From Sphingosinicella sp041916975 (lineage in GTDB: Bacteria; Pseudomonadota; Alphaproteobacteria; Sphingomonadales; Sphingomonadaceae): a stretch of DNA of 64,000 bases. Below are positions 25,029 to 31,994 of the stretch, in pieces. The notes beneath the pieces are model-generated. The model searched no databases and was not told the origin of the DNA. It saw nothing but the letters and a program-made list of their open reading frames with translations. The stretch lies in contig NZ_JAYRYK010000001.1 in the NCBI RefSeq assembly GCF_041916975.1, positions 3,534,001-3,598,000 of the forward strand, written 5' to 3'. The position numbers were made by a program, and so were the translations under genes. Positions within the stretch are counted from its first letter, which is position 1. The number at the start of each line of letters is the position of its first letter.

Positions 25029-26092
25029 AACTGCCGCACGCGATCGAGGAAGTGACGGCGGAGTGGGTGTCCGCCGCGCTGTCCGTCCGCTATCCCGGAA
25101 CGGAGGTGACGCGGCTTACGTTCGGCAGCGCCGTGCGCGCGACCGGCACGAAGCAGCGCCTGCTTCTTGAATATAATGATGCCGGCCATGCCCACCGACT
25201 CCCCGCCACGATGTGGTACAAGGGCGGGCTTGAACCGCACTCCGATCACGTGCGCACGAGCCATGTTCGCGAATCGCTCTTCTACGATCGAATTGCACCG
25301 CTCAATCTCGTCAACGCGCCCGCCGGCTATTTCGCCGCCGTCGACGAGACCGGCCATTCCGCCCAGCTGATCGAAGATCTTCTCCAGCGCAATGCCCGCT
25401 TCGGAACGGCGCTCAAACCCTTGTCACCGGAAGCTGCAGCGCAGGCCCTGGAAATGCTGGCGCGGCTTCATGCCCATTGGTGGCGTGCACCCGAACTCGA
25501 ACAGCTCGGCGCGCCCGGCGGGACGCTTGCGACCGACGGCATCATTCTCCGCCTGCTGACGCCCGAGGCATGGGACGCTGCGATGCTCCGTCCGGCCGCC
25601 GATGGTCTTGAGGCGGGCCTGCGCGACGTCGCCAACGTGCGCGGCGGCATGGAGGCGCTTTGGGAGGTCGACCGAACCTCTGCCGGTCTCTGCATGGTTC
25701 ACGGCGACGCGCATCCCGGCAACCTGTTTTTCGAACAGGATGGGCGCCCCGGCTTTCTCGATTGGCAGCGCCTCATGCAGTGCGACTGGGCGCACGACAT
25801 CAATTATCTTCTCGTGTCGTCGATGGGCATCGAGGATTGCGCAGAGCGCGAGCAGGACCTTCTCCGTCACTATCTTGAGTTTCGTACCGCACTCGGTGTG
25901 CCGGCAATGACCTGGGACGATGCGTGGCTCAGCTATCGCCAGCACACCATGTATGGCCTTATCTGGAATGTCGTGCCGCCGGCGATGCAAACGGCAGAAG
26001 TCTGCGATGCCGTGGCTTCAAGGTTCAATGCAGCGTCGCAGCGTCACGATGTTCTTGGGTCGCTCAATATGACGCATATCGGCCACGGGTGA
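25025..26092 (+). CDS. APH-family phosphotransferase (possible 4-hydroxyacyl-CoA kinase)
   Basis: A 355-residue protein of the aminoglycoside phosphotransferase/choline kinase-like superfamily. The catalytic loop HGDAHPGN (His226, Asp228, Asn233) and the metal-binding LDWQ (about 243) are intact, so it should be an active kinase. Antibiotic resistance is unlikely: it is the last gene of a beta-oxidation operon and overlaps an acyl-CoA dehydrogenase gene by ATGA. The closest functional models are LvaA of Pseudomonas putida and the kinase domain of ACAD10/11, which phosphorylate 4-hydroxyacyl-CoAs. That suggests the pathway yields a gamma-hydroxy acid. No membrane segment or signal is present. 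Confidence 0.85.
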   Translation: MKLPHAIEEVTAEWVSAALSVRYPGTEVTRLTFGSAVRATGTKQRLLLEYNDAGHAHRLPATMWYKGGLEPHSDHVRTSHVRESLFYDRIAPLNLVNAPAGYFAAVDETGHSAQLIEDLLQRNARFGTALKPLSPEAAAQALEMLARLHAHWWRAPELEQLGAPGGTLATDGIILRLLTPEAWDAAMLRPAADGLEAGLRDVANVRGGMEALWEVDRTSAGLCMVHGDAHPGNLFFEQDGRPGFLDWQRLMQCDWAHDINYLLVSSMGIEDCAEREQDLLRHYLEFRTALGVPAMTWDDAWLSYRQHTMYGLIWNVVPPAMQTAEVCDAVASRFNAASQRHDVLGSLNMTHIGHG

Positions 26093-26173
26093 GGCGCATT
26101 CGCATCCGACTTTAATCCCGGAGGAGATCCGCTATTCGAAATAAGTTGCACATCACGGCCGAATGCATAATCT

Positions 26174-26191
26174 ACCAAACAGATGGTCGAA
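26174..26191 (+). promoter_or_regulatory. TetR-2 operator, site 6 (TonB receptor)
   Basis: ACCAAACA-GA-TGGTCGAA matches site 3 at 14 of 18 positions. It lies 42 bp upstream of the GTG of the TonB receptor and directly abuts the TATAAC palindrome at 26192. The receptor promoter therefore carries sites for two different regulators. Confidence 0.68.
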
Positions 26192-26205
26192 TATAACACG
26201 TTATA
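26192..26205. promoter_or_regulatory. Second copy of the TATAAC-NN-GTTATA operator
   Basis: TATAAC-AC-GTTATA has the same 6-2-6 palindrome arms as 802-815. Even the following bases agree (AATTGG here, CATTGG there). It lies 27 bp before the receptor start codon. It is likely bound by the TetR protein of 995-1714. Confidence 0.68.
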
Positions 26206-26232
26206 AAATTGGGGCTTTGGAGGAGGATCAAC

Positions 26233-28416
26233 GTGAATCGCAAATCCGTATTGTCGGTTGGTGTCGCGCTCGCCGCCATCGTGTGGGCAAATGACAGTGC
26301 TTTCGCGCAAGCGGCGGCAGGGCAGTCTGCGGCTGCTCAAGATAATCTCTCCACGGAAGCTGGTGCGCAGCTTGAAGAAATCGTGGTTATCGGGCGCAAG
26401 CGCGCACGCGCGGAAGACGTTCAGGAAACGCCGCTGTCAATCACCGCATTCAGCGCCGGCCAGCTTGATCGCGCCGTCGTGGAAGACCTTGTCGATGTCG
26501 GCCGCATGACGCCGAATGCCTCGCTTCAGCCGTCGTCGCAGCGGGGCATTCAGAACTTCTCGATTCGCGGTATGGGCATTTCCGGTTCCACCCCGTCCGA
26601 TGAACCGGCCGTCGGTATCTTTCAGGACGGTGTCTATTGGGGTTCCAACTACGGCGCGGTCGGCGACCTTTTCGATATGGAGGGCGTCGAGGTGCTGCGC
26701 GGACCGCAGGGCACCTTGTTTGGACGCAACGTCACAGGCGGTGCGCTCACGGTTCGGTCTGCGCGTCCCCGCAATGAATTCGAAGGCAGTATTGGTGCAG
26801 GCGTCGGTAACTACGGCCTGTTCGAAGGCTCGGCTGTCGTAAATGCTCCGATCGTGACCGATGTGCTGGCAGCGCGCCTCGCCGTGCAGGCACGCACGTT
26901 CGATGGCTATTTCACTGACACCAACACGAACAGTGACTACGGCAAAAGCACCACCTATCTTGTTCGTCCCAGCATCAAGTTCACGCCGAGCGCGGATCTC
27001 GATATCACGCTGCTCGGCGAGTGGTACTCCGAAGAGGGCGACCCGACCGTAGCGCGCGGCATTGCGCCGAACACGATTCCCGGCGGACCGCTGACGCTGC
27101 CGGAGCGGGAAGGCTATGTCACGCCCAAGGACTATTGGCACGTTTCCCCGAATGCGCGCGGCTATAACGACATCGACGTGAAATTCGCGATGATGGAGCT
27201 CAACTGGCAGGTGGCCGGTGGCGTGCTGACGTCAATTTCCGGATACCGTGACGTTCGGACGCGGGTGGAAACCGATTATGACGGAACCCCGAGCCGCGGC
27301 TTCCTGCAGCAGATCCAGTACGACCAGGATCAGTTCAGCACCGAGCTTCGTTACGCACGCGAAGTGGGCGAATGGCTCAGCTTCACGGTTGGCGGATATT
27401 ATTTCGAACAGGATATCCACTTCGGCGAAGCCAGAGATCTCAACAACGGTCTGACACGGCTCGGCACGCGGTCTGTTCTCGACAACAGCAGCTATGCCTT
27501 CTTCGCGGAAGCGGATATCACGCCGATCGAGAATCTGACGGTAACGCTGGGCGCACGGTATACCGACGAAACCAAAACGGCGTCGGCAGCCCCGTTCGGC
27601 AGTTGCTCGTTTGATCTCCTGACCTGCACCTTCACCGGGCCACGAAAGTACAGCGACGGGAACTTCTCGCCGAAACTCGGCGTCTCCTATCAGATGGACA
27701 ACGTCCTGTTGTTCGCATCGGTTACACGCGGATACCGCAGCGGTGGATTCTCGCTACGCGGAACGCCACTGATCGAGCCGTACCAGTCCGAAACAGTCAC
27801 GGCTTACGAGGGCGGTTTCAAGAGCGATCTTCTGGATCGGCGCCTGCGCTTCAATGCTGCGCTGTTCTACAACGAGTACAGCAATTTGCAGCGCACGGTA
27901 CTCGGCGTCAGCCCGGAAGCGGGTGTGATCCAGTCGGTGTTCAACGCCGCCGATGCAACGGTTCAGGGTCTGGAGCTCGAGCTAACAGCGATCCTTACGG
28001 ACGAACTGTCCTTGAATGCGGCCTACGGATACACCGATGCTGACTACAAGACATTCATCGGTGTGCCCAATCCGGAAGACCGGCAGTTCGTTCGCGTGCC
28101 GCGGCATACCGGGACCATCGCGCTCAACTATGAACGCCAGCTCGAGAATGGCAGCAGCATCGCGGCGCGCGTGTCGGCAAACTATACCGGCGCCTATTAC
28201 TACGACGACCCGAACCTGTTGAGGCAGGATAACTATACGCTGATTGATGCCAGCCTCTCTTATACGCTGCCCTCGGACATCACGTTCACGATCTATGGGA
28301 AGAACCTCTCCGAAGAAGAATATTCTCCTTGGGGTTCCACCCTCGGGGCGCTGGGACAGAACCTCTTCCCGGGCGCCCCCCGAACGTTCGGCGCACGCGT
28401 TACAGCGCGCTTCTAG
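26233..28416 (+). CDS. TonB-dependent outer-membrane receptor
   Basis: A 727-residue outer-membrane receptor. A signal peptide (about 1-26, ending SAFAQA) is followed by a TonB box-like EEIVVIGRK (about 48-56), the plug domain (DVQETPLSITAFS, then VEVLRGPQGTLFGRNVTGG at about 154-172) and a beta-barrel ending in Phe (VTARF). It energises uptake of a substrate too large or scarce for porins; in sphingomonads such receptors often serve catabolic clusters. GTG 26233 is used because GGAGGAGG lies 6 nt upstream. It is monocistronic and downstream of two abutting operators, so its substrate is probably the compound degraded by region A. Confidence 0.93.
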   Translation: MNRKSVLSVGVALAAIVWANDSAFAQAAAGQSAAAQDNLSTEAGAQLEEIVVIGRKRARAEDVQETPLSITAFSAGQLDRAVVEDLVDVGRMTPNASLQPSSQRGIQNFSIRGMGISGSTPSDEPAVGIFQDGVYWGSNYGAVGDLFDMEGVEVLRGPQGTLFGRNVTGGALTVRSARPRNEFEGSIGAGVGNYGLFEGSAVVNAPIVTDVLAARLAVQARTFDGYFTDTNTNSDYGKSTTYLVRPSIKFTPSADLDITLLGEWYSEEGDPTVARGIAPNTIPGGPLTLPEREGYVTPKDYWHVSPNARGYNDIDVKFAMMELNWQVAGGVLTSISGYRDVRTRVETDYDGTPSRGFLQQIQYDQDQFSTELRYAREVGEWLSFTVGGYYFEQDIHFGEARDLNNGLTRLGTRSVLDNSSYAFFAEADITPIENLTVTLGARYTDETKTASAAPFGSCSFDLLTCTFTGPRKYSDGNFSPKLGVSYQMDNVLLFASVTRGYRSGGFSLRGTPLIEPYQSETVTAYEGGFKSDLLDRRLRFNAALFYNEYSNLQRTVLGVSPEAGVIQSVFNAADATVQGLELELTAILTDELSLNAAYGYTDADYKTFIGVPNPEDRQFVRVPRHTGTIALNYERQLENGSSIAARVSANYTGAYYYDDPNLLRQDNYTLIDASLSYTLPSDITFTIYGKNLSEEEYSPWGSTLGALGQNLFPGAPRTFGARVTARF

Positions 28417-28441
28417 GCGGGTTTACCCCCTTGTTTCGAGG

Positions 28442-28480
28442 CGGCAGGGTGTGGAGGGGTGCTTCCTCCGCGTCCTGCCG
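28442..28480 (+). terminator. Long hairpin after TonB receptor gene
   Basis: The arms CGGCAGG and CCTGCCG, then GTGT/GCGT (paired with G-U wobbles), then GGAGG/CCTCC enclose a 7-nt loop. In RNA this is a stem of about 16 pairs, 25 nt after the receptor stop. There is no U-tract after it, so it could be a Rho-aided terminator or a 3'-end stabiliser. The rest of 28417-28681 shows no gene. Confidence 0.45.
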
Positions 28481-28681
28481 GCCCAGATGCTCAGCCGGGA
28501 ACCAAGCCTCGCTGATGGTGTATTTGATGGTATCATCATTGAATTCTGAAGGCAGACTTCAATATTGTCTGTTTCTTATCTGAATTTTTGGGTTCCCGTA
28601 GAGGTCGCCATTAAAGCGTTGATCTTGCTTTATATTCTATTCTCCGCGATCTGACAAAACTCGTGATGCAGGCTACGGTCT

Positions 28682-29146
28682 TCAGTTGTCGAGATTGCGA
28701 TTGAGTGCGCGTAGCGTTCGGTTCAGGCGCGTCACGTCGTCGGCAGGGATTTTGCCGAATGTGCGGGTGTAGAGGCCGTCCGCCACGGCCCATGCCTGCT
28801 GGCCAGCACGTCTGCCTGCATCCGTCAGCTCGACTTCGGTGACGCGCCGGTCCGACGCGCTCTGGCGGCAGAGGACGAGGCCGTCGGCCTGCATCCGCTG
28901 GACGATCCGCGTCATCGTCGGCAGCTTAACGATGGCGTTGTCGGCGATTTCGCTGACGCTCAGCACCTTGTCGCCGCGCAGGCTCATCAGCACGCGCCAG
29001 CGGGGGATATCGAGCCCGAGCGCTTTCAAGGCGATTTCCATCTCGTGAAGATAGCGGCCAGTGAACCGCGTCAGCCAGTAGAAGGGCCAGCGTTCGATAT
29101 CGAATTCGCCGGAAGCGGAGATCGCGCTGGACACCTGTTCTGTCAT
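28682..29146 (-). CDS. MarR family transcriptional regulator (MarR-1)
   Basis: A 154-residue winged-helix MarR protein: PRWRVLMSL, SVSEIADNAIVKLPTMTRIVQ (recognition helix about 64-84) and wing SASDRRVTEVELT (about 96-108). It is a clear paralog of the MarR at 39329-39793, with the same length and shared PFY, IDIP/LDIP and WRVLM segments. It is the last gene of the ligase-to-Rieske operon, 11 nt after the beta-subunit stop, so it would be made with the enzymes it controls. In iad-type loci of auxin degraders MarR proteins respond to indole-3-acetate; the same role is inferred here. Confidence 0.9.
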   Translation of the reverse strand: MTEQVSSAISASGEFDIERWPFYWLTRFTGRYLHEMEIALKALGLDIPRWRVLMSLRGDKVLSVSEIADNAIVKLPTMTRIVQRMQADGLVLCRQSASDRRVTEVELTDAGRRAGQQAWAVADGLYTRTFGKIPADDVTRLNRTLRALNRNLDN

Positions 29147-29157
29147 CGACCCATCGG

Positions 29158-29637
29158 CTAAAGGTAGAGATTGATATCTCCGCGCATGGCATCGCAGTCA
29201 AGCAGCTCCACCCGTTTCAGCGCGATGCGGAAGGAGTCGCCTTCCGTCACGAGGCGATGCGTGACGAAAGCCTCGAAGCGGGTCGTGCGGTCGCGTTGAT
29301 ACTCGGCTGCCATCAGCCGCGAGCTGACGGTAATCGTATTCGCCTCCGCATCGTGCGCATCGATGCGCACGTTTGCGACGATGCGCCAGCCGCGCGGGCC
29401 GCCCTGCAGCGAAAAAGCGCTGGTGTCTGCGAAGCGGCGGATGCGAATTTCGCGGAGCAGGGCAGTCTCGTAGATGAGGGAGACGTGCCGTAGTGGATCG
29501 TCCTGTCCCGGAGCGGCCGGCATCCAGTAGATGCCATCGGGCGTGAACAGCGCATCCCATGCCGCCCAGTCCCGCGCATCGAGGAGGCGCGCCTCGTGGA
29601 CGAGGAAATCCTCGACCTTGCGGAGATCGGCGCTCAT
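29158..29637 (-). CDS. Aromatic-ring-hydroxylating dioxygenase beta subunit
   Basis: A 159-residue small subunit with the SnoaL/NTF2-like fold of the BenB/XylY group: VEDFLVHEARLLDARDWAAW, then LFTPDGIYWMPA, then SSRLMAAEYQRD. It is structural and pairs with the alpha subunit encoded just upstream, probably as alpha3beta3. The chosen ATG 29637 overlaps the alpha stop (ATGA). A longer in-frame reading back to 29769 lies inside the alpha gene and is not supported. Confidence 0.9.
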   Translation of the reverse strand: MSADLRKVEDFLVHEARLLDARDWAAWDALFTPDGIYWMPAAPGQDDPLRHVSLIYETALLREIRIRRFADTSAFSLQGGPRGWRIVANVRIDAHDAEANTITVSSRLMAAEYQRDRTTRFEAFVTHRLVTEGDSFRIALKRVELLDCDAMRGDINLYL

Positions 29638-30926
29638 GCAGCGGTCTCCATGTACGCGGCCCATGTCCGGTATTGGTTTCGAAACACGAGATCGCTCGTG
29701 CCCATCGCAGACCAGCCGCCATCCGCGTTGGGCCGTTCCTTGCCCATGTGGCGCTGCATGTTCACCCATTCCACCTTTTCCGACATCAGGCCGGTCTGGA
29801 TGCGCTGGTACGCCTCGTGATCATCCGGCCCCACCAGATTGGCCGAGGAGTTTATAAGGTTGCAGTAGAGGATCGAACGCTCCAGCAATTCGTCAGGTGC
29901 GCCCTTCATGCGGAACGTCCAGGATTCGACGAGCGTTCGATCGACAGCGATCGGTTTGATAACGCGGATGGTTTGTATCGGGCCTTTCAGCGTCAGGCTG
30001 GGATAGACGATCGTATTGTGGCGGTTCATCGAGAAGATTTCCCGCGCGCGCGCCTCGCCATATGCAGCGTTCATCGCATCGTTGTACGCATCGATTTCCG
30101 AATAGCGCGAATGGATGCTGACCGTGCCGCCCGAATAGCTGTGCCCGCCCGGGAAGGCGTGGATACCCATGTCTTCGAAGAACTCGTAATTGCTCGTGAA
30201 AGGTCCGAGGATTTCGATCGCGGCCGGAAGCTTCTCGCCCTTGCCGAAGTGCCGGTTGGCAACGCTGCGCGCCGTACCGGAGGACGACATGTGCGTCACC
30301 ATCGGGTGCATCAGGTCATTGAGATTCTCGAGGAATATCTTCCAGTTGCAGCGGTGCATGTAGCGCAGCACGCCGCCCGTCACCTCCAGTTCGCCTTCTG
30401 GCGAGCGGTCGGCCATGTTGTCGATGGAGGAATCGACGCCCCTCAGCCATTCCTGAAACGGCGGCGCCTCATCGGCGAGACAGGCGAAGACGAAACCGCG
30501 ATAGGACGCGACGTTCGCGACCCGCGTCATGCTCGCGTCGGGGCTGTGCTTGCCGATGCACGTCCCTTCGTATCCGTCGTCGAGCGGAATGGTCCGCACG
30601 GCGCCGTCGCGCTGGAAGATCCAGCCGTGATAGGCGCAGCGGAACATGCGGGCGTTGCCCTGTCCTTCGGGGACGACCTGTGCGCCTTTGTGGGGGCAGC
30701 GGTTGTAGAGCAGGTGCACCGCGCCCTTGTCGCGCACCATCAGCAGCGGTTGTCTCGCGATCGAGGCGGTTATGAAATCGCCGTCGTTCGGCACCTGGCT
30801 TTCATGGCCGACATAGATCCACGTTGCGCCGAAGATGTTCTGCATCTCCAGCTCGAAGATTGCCGGATCGGTATAGACGCTGCGATGAACGCGGTCGTTT
30901 TCGACAAGGCCTGTTGTGATGGACAT
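29634..30926 (-). CDS. Rieske non-haem iron oxygenase alpha subunit
   Basis: A 430-residue catalytic subunit. The Rieske [2Fe-2S] ligands are Cys77, His79, Cys97 and His100 (RCPHKGA, then RCAYHGW). The mononuclear iron histidines are His207 and His212 in NDLMHPMVTH, with bridging Asp204. ATG 30926 follows GGGAGGA by 7 nt. It dioxygenates an aromatic or heteroaromatic acid. In the context of a ligase, aldolase, isatin hydrolase candidate and IorAB, the likely substrate is indole-3-acetate (IadD-like). No ferredoxin or reductase gene is present in the window, so electrons must come from elsewhere. Confidence 0.92.
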   Translation of the reverse strand: MSITTGLVENDRVHRSVYTDPAIFELEMQNIFGATWIYVGHESQVPNDGDFITASIARQPLLMVRDKGAVHLLYNRCPHKGAQVVPEGQGNARMFRCAYHGWIFQRDGAVRTIPLDDGYEGTCIGKHSPDASMTRVANVASYRGFVFACLADEAPPFQEWLRGVDSSIDNMADRSPEGELEVTGGVLRYMHRCNWKIFLENLNDLMHPMVTHMSSSGTARSVANRHFGKGEKLPAAIEILGPFTSNYEFFEDMGIHAFPGGHSYSGGTVSIHSRYSEIDAYNDAMNAAYGEARAREIFSMNRHNTIVYPSLTLKGPIQTIRVIKPIAVDRTLVESWTFRMKGAPDELLERSILYCNLINSSANLVGPDDHEAYQRIQTGLMSEKVEWVNMQRHMGKERPNADGGWSAMGTSDLVFRNQYRTWAAYMETAA

Positions 30927-30946
30927 GGATGGTCCTCCCAATCAAA

Positions 30947-31675
30947 TCAAAGCGTGATCGAGCCAATGCTGGCGCCGCCACACACGAATAGATTCTGGCC
31001 GGTGATGAAGCCGGTGTCGTCGCCCAGAAAGAAGCGCACGGCCGCCGCGACATCTTCCGGCGTTCCCACACGCCCCACGGGGATCGAAGCGGCGACATTG
31101 CGTTTGCGCTCCGATCCGTCCGGGATCAGTTCGTGGAACATGTCGGTTTCGATGGGGCCGGGGGACACGACGTTCACGGTGATGCCATCGCCGGCGAGTT
31201 CCAGCGCCCATGTACGCGCCATGCCGATCATTCCGGCTTTGGTCGCGGCATAAGCCGTGCGGCCCTGCAGGCCGAGCGCACCGCGCGAGGAAATCAGCAC
31301 GATGCGGCCCGTACCGGCGGCTTTCATTCCGGGCAGCAGTGCCTGCCCGATGTGGATCGCCGCGCGGAGATGAAGATCGACGAGATGATCGAGATCGTCG
31401 TCCTTCACAGCACCGAACAGTGCAGGCCGGATCACCCCGGCATTGTGGACGAAGCCCGTGATGCCCATTTCGGCGGCTTCCGCGCAGATGCGTGCAAGGT
31501 CGGCGGAATCGGTGAGATCGCCGACAATCGTTTGCAATCGTTCGTGCGTGAAATCGGGCATTCGGCGCGACACGTTGATCACCCGAGCGCCGCCTTCCAG
31601 AAGGCTTTGGCTGATCGCGGCGCCGATCCCGGTATTGCCGCCCGTCACCAGAATCGTGTTTTTCCGCTCAGGCAT
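30947..31675 (-). CDS. SDR family oxidoreductase
   Basis: A 242-residue classical SDR: GGNTGIG (about 12-18), SRRMPD after beta-2, HNAGV, Ser in VLISSRGA, and YAATK for Tyr/Lys, followed by SPGPIETDMF. ATG 31675 follows a GGAGAGAGA ribosome binding site. It lies between the DUF35 gene (8-nt overlap) and the Rieske alpha gene. It could dehydrogenate a diol from the Rieske enzyme or interconvert an oxindole intermediate; its step in the proposed route is unassigned. Confidence 0.9.
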   Translation of the reverse strand: MPERKNTILVTGGNTGIGAAISQSLLEGGARVINVSRRMPDFTHERLQTIVGDLTDSADLARICAEAAEMGITGFVHNAGVIRPALFGAVKDDDLDHLVDLHLRAAIHIGQALLPGMKAAGTGRIVLISSRGALGLQGRTAYAATKAGMIGMARTWALELAGDGITVNVVSPGPIETDMFHELIPDGSERKRNVAASIPVGRVGTPEDVAAAVRFFLGDDTGFITGQNLFVCGGASIGSITL

Positions 31676-31994
31676 CGGATGGCTCTCTCTCCGCGGTGAA
31701 AATCTGGCGCTGTTCTGCATCGGCTGCGGCATGAAGAACGATCCGGTCGCCCGGCTGAGCGTGCCCAAGGAACGCGATCACGCGTACACCCGCATCGAGC
31801 GCAACCGTGCCGATCCGAAGCGGGAGCGCGGCGGCGGGATCAAGCGAACGATGCAGCGTCGTGGCGGCGACAAGCTGGCCTCGCCCGCTGTCCTCCGTCC
31901 AAACGAGTTCATCGCGCAGGCACGTGCGGCACACATCCCGCGGGGGATACTGGCACGCGCCGCACGCCGCGCAGGTCTGGAGGCGGATCGTCAT
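31668..31994 (-). CDS. DUF35 OB-fold/Zn-ribbon protein (aldolase partner)
   Basis: A 108-residue protein with an N-terminal zinc ribbon (Cys8, Cys11, Cys22, Cys25) followed by an OB-fold region (VALDAGVRVIAFLGHAQPGD). DUF35 proteins form complexes with thiolase-like Ltp2 aldolases and are required for retro-aldol cleavage of beta-hydroxyacyl-CoAs in steroid side-chain catabolism. The thiolase-like gene is immediately upstream with an ATGA overlap, which supports the same partnership. A longer in-frame reading back to 32267 lies within that gene. Confidence 0.88.
   Translation of the reverse strand: MTIRLQTCAACGACQYPPRDVCRTCLRDELVWTEDSGRGQLVAATTLHRSLDPAAALPLRIGTVALDAGVRVIAFLGHAQPGDRIVLHAAADAEQRQIFTAEREPSDA

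Noticed and set aside
25025..26092. Aminoglycoside resistance kinase
   Set aside because: The fold and Brenner motif match, but the coupling to an acyl-CoA dehydrogenase and the position in a beta-oxidation operon point to a catabolic kinase.
801..28416. Steroid (cholesterol or bile acid) degradation cluster
   Set aside because: A KstR-like operator pattern, a 3-alpha-HSD-like SDR and a ChsH1/ChsH2-like pair hint at it. No ketosteroid dehydrogenase, 9-alpha-hydroxylase, HsaC-type dioxygenase or similar ring-degradation gene is present, while a carboxylase and epoxide hydrolase are.
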